A stretch of DNA of 64,000 nucleotides from Lachnospiraceae bacterium (GCA_017623295.1 JAGAPK010000033.1:151860-215859), one strand, 5' to 3'; numbered from the stretch's first letter, positions 34,247 through 46,655 are shown. Numbers and translations: made by a program. Notes: a model not told the origin generated them from the letters alone.

Positions 34247-35779
<1,533 letters not shown>

Positions 35780-35821
35780 GGTAATGATAGCGTAATATAA
35801 ATTTTGTGTCGGAGAGGGAAC

Positions 35822-38500
35822 ATGGTAAAAGAGGGAACAGAAAACGAAATTTCCTATCAGCGAGTCATTGATAACAGTAGATTACAACTTTTTCAGGACA
35901 GATTCTGTGCAGCAATCGGATTGTACGCTTATTGTGTAGACAGCACAGGGACAAGCATTACGCAGATGTCTGGCAATGAGCAGGATATTAAGCGTATCAA
36001 AGAAATTGTTTCAGAAGGACAGTTTCAGGCATTGTTTCATAGAGTGACAGATGGTGCGCTGGAAGATCAGGCGGTTGAAGATACCGCAATGCCGAACATA
36101 AAATATGCAGCAATCGCTATGAAGGATGGCAATCGCGCCATCCTTACATGGCTTGTGTGCTGTGTGCTGACAGATGCAGATAATCTGGACTACTTAGAAC
36201 CGGCAGCAAATGACTTTTCTTATATGCTTTCTACAGAGCAGTTTAATAATGCAATGGATTTACTGCGTGAAGGTACGAAGGAAATTGTCGGCAATAAAAT
36301 TTCTATGGTAAGTGCCAGAGAAGAGAGCCGGAGAAGTGAGTTTTCCAAAGGCGAGACAGAAGCTGTTTTGCGAAGAACAGAGGCTATGACAGAAGTGGTT
36401 CAGTTTTTTGACCATGACGAGGCGATAGAAAGCGTTTTAGACCAGATTTTACAGGTAATAGGTTCCTATCTGAATATCAGCAGTACCTATGTATATCGAA
36501 TCAATCATCAGAATGAGCAGATGGTAGATGTGATTGCCCAGTGGCATAATATGGGAATGGTATCTTTTTATGACCAGACCAGAAATCAGCCGAGGGCATC
36601 CTATCTTTATCAGGAGAAACCGCTTGTGATTTCCTCCGGGAATCTGCCGGAAGCTTATCGTAAAGAAATGGACGAAGCGGAGATTCAAGCGTTAGTTGCC
36701 ATGCCAATCTTTTTAAAAGATAAAATAAGTATGTATGTCAGCTTTGAGGAAAAAACAAGACCTCACGTCTGGACGATTGAAGAGATTAAATTTATAAATG
36801 ATGCTTCAAAAGTTTTACAAAGTATTTTGCAGCGGCGTATCCAGAAAAATTCACTGGCAAGTTCCTATGCAGCACTCGAGGCGGTGCTTGATAATGTAGG
36901 AAATTCTATTTATGTCAGAGATAAGGAAAGCGGCAGAATTCTTTTTGTAAATCGCAGTCTGCGCAGTAGTCTGCGCATGGAACTGGAACGGGATTTGTTA
37001 AAAGAGATTTTCGAAAGTAAAATCCCGGATAAAGCAGCAAAAGGAAGTATCGAAGTACATTATGAAGATTTAGAGCACTGGTATGAACTTTATTATACGA
37101 ATATCACGTGGGTAGATGGAAGGGAAGCTTTGCTTTGTTCTATTCATGAGATAACAGAGAAAAAGCTATACCAGCGTAGAATAGAGCAACAGGCTTATAC
37201 GGATTTCCTGACCGGTCTGTATAATAGAATGTGTTGTGAGAGAGACCTTGCAAAATACATTGATACAGCGAAGAAGCTTGGTAAAGAAGGAACACTTCTT
37301 TATCTGGATTTGGATGATTTTAAGCATATTAACGATGGTTTGGGACATCAGTATGGTGATGTATTATTAAAAGCAATTTCGCACAGTTTGCAGAGAATTC
37401 ATGGAATTGAGAATACCTGCTATCGTATGGGTGGAGATGAATTTGTTATCATTATTCCGCCGAGCAAAGCAGTGGACTTTGAGTCTATTATTGAAGGAAT
37501 CAAAGAAATTTTCAGTAAACCCTGGTTTTTGAAAGATGCAGATTATTACTGCACGATGAGCATGGGTTATGTTCATTTCCCGACAGAGGGAGAAGCAGTA
37601 CAGGATTTAATTAAAAAAGCAGATATTGCTATGTATGAAGCTAAGAAATCCGGTAAAAACAGGGTTGCAGCTTATACCAGCGGTACGGATTCTGCCTCCA
37701 ACAAGCGTCTTGATATGGAAAAAAATATGCGTGATGCGACATTGGATGGTTATAAAGAGTTTGAAGTTTATTATCAGCCGGTTATTGATATTCAGACACC
37801 GGACAATGCTTGTACCGGAGCGGAAGCACTGATTCGCTGGAACAGCAGTGAACTTGGATTTATTTCTCCGGCAGATTTTATTCCGTTAGCGGAATATCTG
37901 GGACTTATCAATCCGATTGGTAATTATGTTTTGAAACAGGCATGTAAGACCTGTAAAAAATGGAATGAATCCGGACATCCGGAATATAAAGTCAATGTCA
38001 ATCTATCCGTAGTACAGCTTTTGCAGACGGATATAGTCGAGATTGTGGCAAGAACGTTGGAAGAAACAGAAATAAATCCTCGTAATCTGACATTGGAAGT
38101 AACGGAAAGTCTGGCAATCAATGATATGGAAAGAATGAAAGAAATTCTGAGAAGCATTAAGAAACTGGGTGTCAGAATTGCTTTAGATGATTTTGGAACC
38201 GGTTATTCTTCTTTGAATCATATCAGAGAGATACCATTTGATGTTATTAAGGTAGACCAGAGCTTTGTCAAAGATTTGGATACGGATTCCTATTCACAGG
38301 CTTTTATCCGAATGGTATCTGACTTGGCAGATACGATTGGTGTGAAAATCTGTGTAGAGGGAATTGAGAAAGAAGAACAATATAAAATTCTGGAAGGCAT
38401 GAAAGTAAGACTGATTCAGGGATTTTATTTTGATAGACCGATGCCACAAGAGGCGTTTGAAGAAAAATATGTTAGGCAACAAAGGAAAAAGAGAGGATAA
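35822..38500 (+). CDS. Sensor GGDEF-EAL cyclic-di-GMP protein
   Basis: An 892-residue soluble protein with no clear membrane helix. Order: N-terminal sensory region (about 15-130; FQDRFCAAIGLYAYCVDSTG resembles PocR-type ligand-binding domains), GAF-like domain about 190-340, PAS-like region about 350-450, GGDEF domain with intact GGDEF at 537-541, and EAL domain with EAL at 668-670 plus DDFGTGYSSL and CVEGIE. Both catalytic motifs are intact, so it may make and degrade c-di-GMP or be switched by its sensors. ATG 35822 follows GGAGAGGG. The purine gene 38505 starts 4 bases after it. Confidence 0.92.
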   Translation: MVKEGTENEISYQRVIDNSRLQLFQDRFCAAIGLYAYCVDSTGTSITQMSGNEQDIKRIKEIVSEGQFQALFHRVTDGALEDQAVEDTAMPNIKYAAIAMKDGNRAILTWLVCCVLTDADNLDYLEPAANDFSYMLSTEQFNNAMDLLREGTKEIVGNKISMVSAREESRRSEFSKGETEAVLRRTEAMTEVVQFFDHDEAIESVLDQILQVIGSYLNISSTYVYRINHQNEQMVDVIAQWHNMGMVSFYDQTRNQPRASYLYQEKPLVISSGNLPEAYRKEMDEAEIQALVAMPIFLKDKISMYVSFEEKTRPHVWTIEEIKFINDASKVLQSILQRRIQKNSLASSYAALEAVLDNVGNSIYVRDKESGRILFVNRSLRSSLRMELERDLLKEIFESKIPDKAAKGSIEVHYEDLEHWYELYYTNITWVDGREALLCSIHEITEKKLYQRRIEQQAYTDFLTGLYNRMCCERDLAKYIDTAKKLGKEGTLLYLDLDDFKHINDGLGHQYGDVLLKAISHSLQRIHGIENTCYRMGGDEFVIIIPPSKAVDFESIIEGIKEIFSKPWFLKDADYYCTMSMGYVHFPTEGEAVQDLIKKADIAMYEAKKSGKNRVAAYTSGTDSASNKRLDMEKNMRDATLDGYKEFEVYYQPVIDIQTPDNACTGAEALIRWNSSELGFISPADFIPLAEYLGLINPIGNYVLKQACKTCKKWNESGHPEYKVNVNLSVVQLLQTDIVEIVARTLEETEINPRNLTLEVTESLAINDMERMKEILRSIKKLGVRIALDDFGTGYSSLNHIREIPFDVIKVDQSFVKDLDTDSYSQAFIRMVSDLADTIGVKICVEGIEKEEQYKILEGMKVRLIQGFYFDRPMPQEAFEEKYVRQQRKKRG

Positions 38501-38504
38501 TATA

Positions 38505-39218
38505 ATGGAAAAAGTATCATTAGCAAAAGAATTATCTGCTACAACCTATCCGGGCAGAGGAATTGTAATCGGAAAAACAGCAGATGGAAAGCATGCAGTT
38601 ACTGCTTATTTTATCATGGGAAGAAGTGAAAACAGCAGAAACCGTGTTTTCGTAACAGAGGGAGAAGGCATCAGAACACAGGCGTATGACCCTTCCAAAC
38701 TGGAAGACCCAAGCTTGATTATCTACGCTCCTGTCAGAGTTTTAGGCAATAAAACAATCGTGACAAACGGTGACCAGACAGATACTATTTATGAACTTAT
38801 GGACAGACAGCAGACTTTTGAGCAGGCACTTAGAACAAGAGAATTTGAACCGGATGCACCGAATTACACACCTCGTATTTCCGGCATTATGCATGTAGAA
38901 AATGGTTCCTATAACTATGCAATGTCTATTTTGAAGAGCAACAATGGTGATCCATCTTCCTGCAACCGTTATACTTTTGCTTATGAGAATCCAAAAGCAG
39001 GCGAAGGTCGTTTTATTCATACATACATGGGTGACGGTAATCCATTACCAAGCTTTGAAGGCGAACCAACTTTAGTTGATATTGAAGGCGATATTGACAG
39101 CTTCACAAACATGGTATGGGAAAATCTGAATGAAGATAATAAAGTTTCTCTTTTCGTAAGATATATTGATATTGAAACCGGAAAATATGAAACACGTATT
39201 ATCAATAAAAACAAATAA
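38505..39218 (+). CDS. IMP cyclohydrolase, archaeal PurO-like
   Basis: A 237-residue protein with the fold signature of PF07826-type IMP cyclohydrolases: TYPGRGIVIGKTADGKHAVTAYFIMGRSENSRNR at the start, later NYTPRISGIMH and EGRFIHTYMGDGNPLPSFEG. It closes FAICAR to IMP. Most bacteria use the N-terminal half of bifunctional PurH for this; here the step is done by a separate, archaeal-type enzyme. AGAGGATAATATA precedes the ATG, a weak ribosome site that suggests coupling to the upstream gene. Confidence 0.88.
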   Translation: MEKVSLAKELSATTYPGRGIVIGKTADGKHAVTAYFIMGRSENSRNRVFVTEGEGIRTQAYDPSKLEDPSLIIYAPVRVLGNKTIVTNGDQTDTIYELMDRQQTFEQALRTREFEPDAPNYTPRISGIMHVENGSYNYAMSILKSNNGDPSSCNRYTFAYENPKAGEGRFIHTYMGDGNPLPSFEGEPTLVDIEGDIDSFTNMVWENLNEDNKVSLFVRYIDIETGKYETRIINKNK

Positions 39219-39241
39219 AAAGAGGAAAAGGTTGAATAGAA

Positions 39242-40423
39242 ATGAACGAATTAGAATTGAAATATGGCTGTAACCCGAATCAGAAGCCATCTAAAATTTT
39301 TATGGCAGATGGCAGCGAATTGCCGATTACTGTATTAAATGGTAAACCGGGATATATTAACTTCTTAGATGCTTTTAATGGCTGGCAGCTTGTAAAAGAG
39401 TTAAAACAGGCAACCGGACTTCCAGCAGCAACTTCTTTTAAACATGTATCTCCGGCAGGAGCAGCAGTAGGACTTCCATTGACTGATGTAGAGAAGAAAA
39501 TCTACTGGGTAGACGATTTGGATATTGAGTTTACACCGCTTGCAAATGCTTATGCAAGAGCTCGTGGCGCAGATAGAATGTCCTCCTTTGGCGATTTTAT
39601 TTCTTTATCTGATGTATGTGATGTGGCAACCGCTACTATCATTAAGAGAGAAGTATCTGATGGTGTCATTGCACCGGGATATGAACCGGAAGCATTAGAA
39701 ATACTGAAAGCAAAGAAAAAAGGTAACTACAATGTTATTCAGATTGATCCATCCTATGTTCCGGCTCCGACAGAAGTAAAACAGGTATACGGTATCAGCT
39801 TTGAACAGGGAAGAAATGAATTAAAGATTGACAATGAGTTCTTCAACAATATCGTGACAGATAGCAAAGAACTTACCGAACAGGCTAAGATTGACTTGGC
39901 AATCGCTATGATTACATTGAAATATACACAGTCTAACTCTGTATGCTATGTCAAAGGCGGACAGGCAATCGGTATCGGTGCAGGACAGCAGTCCAGAATT
40001 CACTGTACAAGACTTGCCGGTTCCAAAGCAGATAACTGGTTCCTTCGTCAGTCTCCAAAGGTATTGGGACTTCAGTTTGTAGATGGTATTGGCCGTGCAG
40101 ACAGAGATAACTCCATCGACTTATATATTGGTGATGATTACATGGATGTACTTGCAGAAGGCGCATGGCAGAAAATTTTCAAAGTAAAACCGGAAGTATT
40201 TACAAGAGAAGAAAAGAGAGCATGGTTAGACCAGATGAGTGATGTAGCACTTGGTTCCGATGCGTTCTTCCCATTTGGTGATAACATTGAGCGTGCTCAC
40301 AAGAGCGGTGTAAAATATGTTGCACAGCCGGGTGGTTCTGTCAGAGACGACAATGTAATTGAAACATGTAATAAATATGGTATGACAATGTGCTTCACAG
40401 GAATCAGATTGTTCCACCACTAA
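39242..40423 (+). CDS. Standalone AICAR formyltransferase
   Basis: A 393-residue protein equal to the transformylase half of PurH only, with LKYGCNPNQKPSKIF, TSFKHVSPAGAAVGLPL (the KH motif of the active site), YTQSNSVCYVKGGQAIGIGAGQQSR and DAFFPFGDNIERA. It adds a formyl group from 10-formyl-tetrahydrofolate to AICAR; the product is used by the cyclohydrolase encoded 23 bases upstream. The split is complete: no MGS-like cyclohydrolase domain precedes it. Confidence 0.93.
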   Translation: MNELELKYGCNPNQKPSKIFMADGSELPITVLNGKPGYINFLDAFNGWQLVKELKQATGLPAATSFKHVSPAGAAVGLPLTDVEKKIYWVDDLDIEFTPLANAYARARGADRMSSFGDFISLSDVCDVATATIIKREVSDGVIAPGYEPEALEILKAKKKGNYNVIQIDPSYVPAPTEVKQVYGISFEQGRNELKIDNEFFNNIVTDSKELTEQAKIDLAIAMITLKYTQSNSVCYVKGGQAIGIGAGQQSRIHCTRLAGSKADNWFLRQSPKVLGLQFVDGIGRADRDNSIDLYIGDDYMDVLAEGAWQKIFKVKPEVFTREEKRAWLDQMSDVALGSDAFFPFGDNIERAHKSGVKYVAQPGGSVRDDNVIETCNKYGMTMCFTGIRLFHH

Positions 40424-40471
40424 TTGAAAAAGAAAAAGTCAAAGCGAATCAGAAAGTGACTTGAAAATTTG

Positions 40472-40502
40472 GGCGCAGACAGCATGGTTTGCGCCTTTTT
40501 TT
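40472..40502 (+). terminator. Terminator of the purine genes
   Basis: GGCGCA/TGCGCC stem with a 12-base loop and seven T. Confidence 0.85.
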
Positions 40503-40650
40503 GCGTATCAAAGAATAAAAATGACGAATTTGCAGAAAAGATGGATATATGATGCAAAAATGATACAAAAATGATGAAAGTTTGATGCAATGAGAATGTA
40601 CTATACTCCTAGTATCCAATAAATATGATTACGAAAGAGGAGTAAGGGAC

Positions 40651-41535
40651 ATGAAGAAAAAAATGGTTGCATTAGTTATTTTGTTATCAGCAGCATTAGC
40701 AGGGTGTGGTAATAATGAGAACGTTAGCGAGCAAGGAAATGATGCATTTAAAATGGCAAAAGTTTCATGCGTAGGAGCGGACAGTCAGGTCTTGGCAGAA
40801 GTGAATATAAGCATAAATACAGAAGAAAATACGTCTGAAAGCGGAGCCGTGACGGTAGATAAGAGCACCATGAACAATTCCGTTGATGGAAGAGAACTTC
40901 CTATTTATTGCGTAGATACCGAAGAAAAGAAAATTGCACTCAGTTTTGATGCGGCATGGGGCAATGAGGATACACAGGATATTCTTTCTATATTGAAAAA
41001 GCATAATGTGCATGTTACCTTCTTTATGACTGGAGAATGGGTAGAAAATTATCCGGAGGATGTGAAAGCAATTCTGGCAGCAGGACATGATTTGGGAAAC
41101 CATAGCGAAAATCATAAAAATATGTCACAGCTTTCGGACGGTGAATGCGAAGAAGAACTGATGGCAGTACATAGAAAAGTAAAAGAACTGACTGGGTATG
41201 AAATGTTTCTGTTTCGCCCACCTTATGGAGATTATGACAATGATGTCATAAATGTCGCAAAGAAGTGTAGTTATTATCCGATTCAATGGGATGTGGACAG
41301 CTTGGATTGGCAGAATGAAGGCGTAGATGCAATTCTCAAAACCGTGACAACACATAAAAATCTTGGGAGTGGCAGCATCATTCTCTGTCATAATGGCGCG
41401 GAATATACAGCGCAGGCCCTTGACAGTTTGCTTACCAATTTAGAAGGACAAGGCTATACGATTGTCCCTGTTTCGGAGTTGATTTATAGGGATAATTACC
41501 ATTTGAATTATGAAGGGCGGCAGATAAGGGGTTAG
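40651..41535 (+). CDS. Polysaccharide deacetylase lipoprotein
   Basis: A 294-residue exported lipoprotein (lipobox LAGC) with a NodB/CE4 deacetylase domain from about residue 88. The motifs are KKIALSFDAAWGNEDT (catalytic/metal Asp), GHDLGNHSENH (metal His pair), FRPPYGDYD, and a late IILCHNGA. The AAWGNEDT form is that of PdaB/sporulation-type deacetylases, so peptidoglycan or chitin-like N-deacetylation at the cell surface is likely. The 227-base gap upstream has two ATGATRCAAAAA-like short repeats (40550-40590) but no clear promoter. Confidence 0.88.
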   Translation: MKKKMVALVILLSAALAGCGNNENVSEQGNDAFKMAKVSCVGADSQVLAEVNISINTEENTSESGAVTVDKSTMNNSVDGRELPIYCVDTEEKKIALSFDAAWGNEDTQDILSILKKHNVHVTFFMTGEWVENYPEDVKAILAAGHDLGNHSENHKNMSQLSDGECEEELMAVHRKVKELTGYEMFLFRPPYGDYDNDVINVAKKCSYYPIQWDVDSLDWQNEGVDAILKTVTTHKNLGSGSIILCHNGAEYTAQALDSLLTNLEGQGYTIVPVSELIYRDNYHLNYEGRQIRG

Positions 41536-41546
41536 ATGTATTAGAA

Positions 41547-41585
41547 AATGCCAGAGAACTTAATCTCTGGCATTTGGTTCATTTT
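41547..41585. terminator. Bidirectional terminator between deacetylase and buk
   Basis: Perfect stem AATGCCAGAG/CTCTGGCATT with a T-rich tail on the plus strand (TTGGTTCATTTT) and TTTTCTAAT on the minus strand. Confidence 0.8.
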
Positions 41586-41603
41586 AAGTACAAGAGTTTC
41601 TGA

Positions 41604-42671
41604 TTAGTATTTCATTGCTTCTTCTTCGCCGTTTAATACACGAAGGCCACCCTGAACAAGTGCAAGCAACTCGTCTTCACCAGGATATACAGTCATTGGA
41701 GCAATCCATTCTGCTTTTTCTTTCAGACCGGCTACAACAACTTTATCATAAGCGATACCGCCTGTTACGATAATCTGGTCAACTTTTCCGTTCAATACAC
41801 AAGCCATAGAACCGATATCTTTTGCAACCTGAGTGATGAAAGCTTCGCGGATTTCAGCAGCTTTTGTATCGCCGTTTTCTACCATCTTTGCTACATCTCT
41901 CATATCATTTGTTCCGCAGTATGCATTGAAACCGCCATTACCAACGATTTTTTTGTAAACTTCTTTCTCAGTATATTTACCGGAGAAGCACATTTTGATA
42001 AGTGCACCACTTGGAACTGCACCGGCTCTTTCCGGAGAGAAAGCGCCATCGCCGTCTAAAGCGTTGAATACGTCAACAACTTTACCGAGTTTGTGAGCAC
42101 CAACGGAAACACCGCCGCCCATATGAACAACAACCAGATTCATAGAATCATATGCTTTGCCGGATTCTTTTGCATAGCGTTTAGCAACTGCTTTCTGGTT
42201 TAATGCGTGGAATACGCTTGTTCTTGGAAGTTCCGGTACACCGGAGTATCTGGAAGTAGGTTCTAATTCGTCTACAACAACCGGGTCAACGATGTAGGAA
42301 GGAACACCGATGGAATCGCCGATTTCTCTTGCCAGAATACCGCCTAAGTTAGAAGCGTGCTGTCCCTGTTTACCAATTTTTAAATCCTCTAATAAGTCAT
42401 CGCTTACTGCATAAGTACCGCCCGGGATTGGTTTTAACATACCACCACGACCAACTACCATATTCAAAGAATTGATATCAAAATCTTTTTCTTTTAACAG
42501 ATTGATAATGATATTCTTACGGAAATCCTTCTGGTCTACGATAGAAGCATACTGTGCGATTTCTTCTGTGGAGTGTCTCAAGGTTTCTTCAAATAACAAT
42601 GTTTCATCCTCAAAAACACCGATTTTGGTAGAAGTAGAACCTGGGTTAATAATTAAACTTTTAACAGCCAT
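41604..42671 (-). CDS. buk: Butyrate kinase
   Basis: An ASKHA-fold acyl kinase of 355 residues. [13 protein letters not shown] is the phosphate 1 motif, [12 protein letters not shown] the phosphate 2 region and [11 protein letters not shown] the adenosine motif. It converts butyryl phosphate plus ADP to butyrate and ATP, the energy-yielding end of butyrate fermentation, and works with the phosphate butyryltransferase encoded upstream on the same strand. Some homologues act on branched acids. AGGAAAG-type ribosome site precedes the ATG. Confidence 0.93.
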   Translation of the reverse strand: MAVKSLIINPGSTSTKIGVFEDETLLFEETLRHSTEEIAQYASIVDQKDFRKNIIINLLKEKDFDINSLNMVVGRGGMLKPIPGGTYAVSDDLLEDLKIGKQGQHASNLGGILAREIGDSIGVPSYIVDPVVVDELEPTSRYSGVPELPRTSVFHALNQKAVAKRYAKESGKAYDSMNLVVVHMGGGVSVGAHKLGKVVDVFNALDGDGAFSPERAGAVPSGALIKMCFSGKYTEKEVYKKIVGNGGFNAYCGTNDMRDVAKMVENGDTKAAEIREAFITQVAKDIGSMACVLNGKVDQIIVTGGIAYDKVVVAGLKEKAEWIAPMTVYPGEDELLALVQGGLRVLNGEEEAMKY

Positions 42672-42699
42672 AATTTTCTTCCTTTCTTATTTTATTTAT

Positions 42700-42863
42700 C
42701 AAAATAGTTTTTATGTGTTAATTACCTGGGGAGAATTGTTTACAATTCTTCCGGCTCTAACTTTAGAATTGATTAGTCAGTGTATTTTACTGACTTAGCA
42801 ATTCTTTTAAGTTTAACATAGAACATCTTATACAGTGTTTTGTACTGTATTAGATGTTCTTTA
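42700..42863 (-). repeat. Hairpin-rich spacer between ptb and buk
   Basis: On the minus strand the spacer after ptb has a long hairpin overlapping the ptb stop (AGAACATCT...AGATGTTCT, 17-position arms with one mismatch, 42825-42863). AGAATTG and CAATTCT then occur in alternating copies that can pair in more than one way (AGAATTGT/ACAATTCT at 42736-42754, and the arms around an AGTCAGT/ACTGACT stem at 42760-42810). It may adjust the ratio of the two proteins or mRNA stability. Confidence 0.5.
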
Positions 42864-43767
42864 AACTTTCTGCTACAACTGCACCAAGCGCAATAGAGTT
42901 TACTTTTGTTTCAAAATCATCGGAACGGGAAGTTAAGATAACCGGTGCTTTTGTACCTGTTAAGATATTTCCGTTCTTTACTTTTGCTGTGTGTACAAGA
43001 CATTTGTATACAAGGTTACCTGCATGGATATCAGGGAAAAGAAGAACATCTGCATCACCAACGATTTTTCTGCCTTCTGCTCCTTTGTGTTTTGCAGCTT
43101 CCGGATCGATAGCAAGGTCTAAAGAAAGAGGACCGTCTACGATACAGCCTGTGATTTTGCCTTCTTCACACATCTGAGTTAATTCCTGAGCCTCTACGGT
43201 AACAGGCATTTTTGGGTTAACAACTTCAACTGCTGCAAGTGGAGCAACCTTTGGATTTGGGATGCCGCAAGCGTGGCAGATTTCAACTGTATTTTCAATG
43301 ATGTGCATTTTGTCTTCCAAAGTAGGATATGTCATGAAAGCTACATCGGATAAGAACAACAGATGGTCTACGCCTTCAATTTCAAATACACAAACGTGAG
43401 ATAATGGTTTACCTGTTCTTAAACCAACTTCTTTATCGAGAACGCTCTTTAAGAAAGATTTTGTATCAATTAAACCTTTCATGTACATATCTGCTTTACC
43501 GTTATGTACTAATTCAACTGCTTTTAAAGCAGCTGTATAATCATCTTTTTCATCGATGATTTCAAAACCGTTGACATCAATGTTCATAGAAGCAGCGATT
43601 TCTTTGATTTTGTCTGCATCACCAACCAGAATAGCTTCTGCGATGTTACGCTCTTTTGCAGCCTGTACAGCTTCTAATACAGCACTGTCCTGAGCAACTG
43701 CGACAGCGACTTTTTTTACGCTGCACTCAGATACCTTAGATAATAAGTCATTAAAACTCTTACTCAT
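42850..43767 (-). CDS. ptb: Phosphate butyryltransferase
   Basis: Phosphate acetyl/butyryl transferase fold, 305 residues, turning butyryl-CoA and phosphate to butyryl phosphate for the kinase. MSKSFNDLLSKVSECSVKKVAVAVAQD is the normal N-terminus and sets the start at 43767, with GAGGTG seven bases upstream; the frame stays open to 43854 but that stretch is basic leader sequence. DPEAAKHKGAEGRKIVGDADVLLFPDIHAGN in the C-terminal half is typical. Confidence 0.94.
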   Translation of the reverse strand: MSKSFNDLLSKVSECSVKKVAVAVAQDSAVLEAVQAAKERNIAEAILVGDADKIKEIAASMNIDVNGFEIIDEKDDYTAALKAVELVHNGKADMYMKGLIDTKSFLKSVLDKEVGLRTGKPLSHVCVFEIEGVDHLLFLSDVAFMTYPTLEDKMHIIENTVEICHACGIPNPKVAPLAAVEVVNPKMPVTVEAQELTQMCEEGKITGCIVDGPLSLDLAIDPEAAKHKGAEGRKIVGDADVLLFPDIHAGNLVYKCLVHTAKVKNGNILTGTKAPVILTSRSDDFETKVNSIALGAVVAESLKNI

Positions 43768-43862
43768 TTTCTGCACCTCGTACTTATGATTTTTATTTTT
43801 AGTATTGTGGAAAAACTTGCGTACGTTTTTGCTGCGTATGAAATATTTCCGCATTTGTTAAA

Positions 43863-43891
43863 ATAATAACACTTCTAGGAGCAAAAAGCAA
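43863..43891 (-). promoter_or_regulatory. Promoter of ptb-buk
   Basis: On the minus strand TTGCTT (43891-43886), 17 bases, TATTAT (43868-43863). Confidence 0.65.
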
Positions 43892-43958
43892 ATTTTGTGG
43901 GCGTTTTATTTTATATTTTTTTAATAAAATCTTTCGCATCTGTATCGGGGTGGAAAGG

Positions 43959-43987
43959 TTGAATTTATATAGCAAATCTGTTAAAAT
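43959..43987 (+). promoter_or_regulatory. Promoter of secA
   Basis: TTGAAT (43959-43964), 17 bases, TAAAAT (43982-43987), about 50 bases before the secA ATG. Confidence 0.7.
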
Positions 43988-44035
43988 ATAGTTTGGTCTT
44001 TTCCGTAAAGGGAAAAGCATGTTAAGGAGAAAATC

Positions 44036-46597
44036 ATGAACGTAGTACAGAAAGTTTTCGGAACACATAGCGAAAGAGAATTAAAAAGAATTGAAGGACT
44101 GGTTAATAAAATTGAGTCTTTGAGAGATACCATGATGGCACTCTCAGACGAACAGTTGAAGGATAAGACCAAAGAATATAAGAAAAGATTACAGGAAGGC
44201 GAAACACTGGATGATCTGCTTCCGGAAGCATATGCAACAGTAAGAGAAGCAGCAAGACGTGTACTCAATACAGAGCATTATCGTGTGCAGTTAATTGGTG
44301 GTATTATTTTACATCAGGGGCGAATTGCAGAAATGAGAACTGGTGAAGGTAAAACACAGACCTGTCTTTTACCGGCGTATCTGAATGCGCTGGAAGGCAA
44401 AGGTGTGCATGTTGTTACTGTCAATGATTATCTGGCAAAGCGTGATGCTGAGTGGATGGGACAGGTTCATGAATTCTTAGGTCTGAAGGTTGGTGTTGTT
44501 TTAAACAGCATGAAACCGGAAGAACGTCGAGAAGCATATGGTTGTGACATTACTTATGTTACAAACAATGAACTTGGTTTCGATTATCTGCGTGATAATA
44601 TGGTTATTTACAAAGAGCAGCTTGTACTTCGTGATTTGCATTTTGCAATCATCGATGAGGTTGACTCTGTTTTAATTGATGAAGCAAGAACACCGCTTAT
44701 TATTTCCGGACAGAGTGGAAAATCTACGAAGTTATATGAGGCATGTGATATTCTTGCCAGACAGATGACTCGTGGTGAAGATGTAGAGCAGCTTTCCAAG
44801 ATGGATGCCATTATGGGAATTCAGCAGGAAGAAACAGGCGATTTCGTTGTTAATGAGAAAGATAAAGTGGTAAATCTGACAGAACAGGGTGTTGCCAAAG
44901 TAGAACGTTTCTTCCAGATTGAAAACCTTGCTGACCCGGAAAATCTGGAAATCCAGCACAACATTATTCTTGCGCTTCGTGCACATAATTTAATGTTCCG
45001 TGACCAGGATTATGTAGTAAAAGATGATCAGGTTCTGATTGTTGATGAATTTACCGGACGTATTATGCCGGGACGTCGTTATTCTGACGGTCTGCATCAG
45101 GCAATTGAAGCCAAAGAACATGTAAAGGTAAAAAGAGAAAGCAAAACACTTGCGAATATTACGTTCCAGAACTTCTTTAATAAATTTGAAAAAATTGCCG
45201 GTATGACTGGTACTGCATTAACAGAAGAAAAAGAGTTCCGTGATATTTACGGCATGGATGTTGTTGAGATTCCAACCAATAGACCGGTTGCCAGAATCGA
45301 CCATCAGGATGCTGTTTATAAAACAAGAAGAGAGAAACTGAATGCAATTGTAGATGCAGTGGTAGAGGCACATGCGAAAGGACAGCCGGTACTTGTTGGT
45401 ACAATTACTATTGAAGCTTCAGAAGAATTGAGTGCCCTTTTGAAGAAAAGAGGCATTGAGCATAAGGTATTGAATGCGAAATTCCATGAGTTAGAAGCAG
45501 AAATCGTAGCAGATGCCGGTATTCATGGTGCTGTTACGATTGCAACAAACATGGCTGGTCGTGGTACAGATATTAAGTTAGATGAAGAGGCCAGAGCAGC
45601 AGGCGGTTTGAAGATTATCGGTACAGAGCGTCATGAATCCAGACGTATTGATAATCAGTTGCGTGGACGTTCCGGTCGTCAGGGTGATCCGGGTGAATCC
45701 AAGTTCTATATTTCCCTGGAAGACGATTTGATGAGACTGTTTGGTTCTGAAAGAATGATTACTATGTTTAATGCACTCGGTATTCCGGAAGGACAGGAAA
45801 TTGAACACAAAGCGTTAACCAAAGCAATCGAATCCGCACAGAAGAAGATAGAAAGCAATAACTTTGGTATCAGAAAGAATCTGCTTGAATATGACCAGGT
45901 TATGAACGAGCAGAGAGAAATCATTTACGAAGAGAGAAGACGTGTATTAAACGGCGAAAGCATGCGTGATGTCATCTATAAGATGATTACAGATATTACA
46001 GAAAACTGTATTGATATCTGTATCGGTGATGATAATGATTTTGAAGAGTGGGATTTCAAAGAGCTGAATACCCTGCTTCTTCCAACCGTTCCGTTACAGC
46101 CGGTTACAGCACAGCGCGTTTTGAAACCAAAGAAAAACAGCTTAAAACAGCAGTTAAAAGAAGAAGCTGTTAAATTATACGAAAGCAAAGAAGCTGAGTT
46201 CCCGGAACCAGAAGCAATCCGTGAAATTGAGCGTGTTATCTTATTAAAGGTAATCGACAGAAAATGGATGGATCATATCGATGATATGGACCAGTTGCGT
46301 CAGGGTATCGGTTTACAGGCATATGGACAGAAGAATCCATTGGTTGAATATAAGATGAGTGGTTATGATATGTTTGATGAAATGACACAGAATATCAAAG
46401 AAGAAACCGTTCGTCTGCTGTTCCATGTACGTATTGAACAGAAGGTAGAAAGAGAACAGGTTGCGAAAGTAACCGGAACCAATAAGGATGACACAGCACC
46501 AAAAGCCCCGGTAAAACGTGCTGAGGCGAAGGTATATCCAAATGATCCATGTCCATGCGGAAGTGGTAAAAAATATAAGCAGTGTTGTGGAAGATAA
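44036..46597 (+). CDS. secA: Preprotein translocase ATPase SecA
   Basis: The motor of the Sec pathway at the cytoplasmic membrane, 853 residues. MRTGEGKTQ holds Walker [22 protein letters not shown] Walker [14 protein letters not shown] and [16 protein letters not shown] the second nucleotide domain, and the C-terminus ends in the zinc-binding SEC-C motif [21 protein letters not shown] precedes ATG 44036. prfB follows directly, the usual order in Firmicutes. Confidence 0.98.
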   Translation: MNVVQKVFGTHSERELKRIEGLVNKIESLRDTMMALSDEQLKDKTKEYKKRLQEGETLDDLLPEAYATVREAARRVLNTEHYRVQLIGGIILHQGRIAEMRTGEGKTQTCLLPAYLNALEGKGVHVVTVNDYLAKRDAEWMGQVHEFLGLKVGVVLNSMKPEERREAYGCDITYVTNNELGFDYLRDNMVIYKEQLVLRDLHFAIIDEVDSVLIDEARTPLIISGQSGKSTKLYEACDILARQMTRGEDVEQLSKMDAIMGIQQEETGDFVVNEKDKVVNLTEQGVAKVERFFQIENLADPENLEIQHNIILALRAHNLMFRDQDYVVKDDQVLIVDEFTGRIMPGRRYSDGLHQAIEAKEHVKVKRESKTLANITFQNFFNKFEKIAGMTGTALTEEKEFRDIYGMDVVEIPTNRPVARIDHQDAVYKTRREKLNAIVDAVVEAHAKGQPVLVGTITIEASEELSALLKKRGIEHKVLNAKFHELEAEIVADAGIHGAVTIATNMAGRGTDIKLDEEARAAGGLKIIGTERHESRRIDNQLRGRSGRQGDPGESKFYISLEDDLMRLFGSERMITMFNALGIPEGQEIEHKALTKAIESAQKKIESNNFGIRKNLLEYDQVMNEQREIIYEERRRVLNGESMRDVIYKMITDITENCIDICIGDDNDFEEWDFKELNTLLLPTVPLQPVTAQRVLKPKKNSLKQQLKEEAVKLYESKEAEFPEPEAIREIERVILLKVIDRKWMDHIDDMDQLRQGIGLQAYGQKNPLVEYKMSGYDMFDEMTQNIKEETVRLLFHVRIEQKVEREQVAKVTGTNKDDTAPKAPVKRAEAKVYPNDPCPCGSGKKYKQCCGR

Positions 46598-46655
46598 GGT
46601 ATCATAGAGATACTCTTCCGGGACCAATATTAGAATAGAGAGTAGGTGACGTTAT

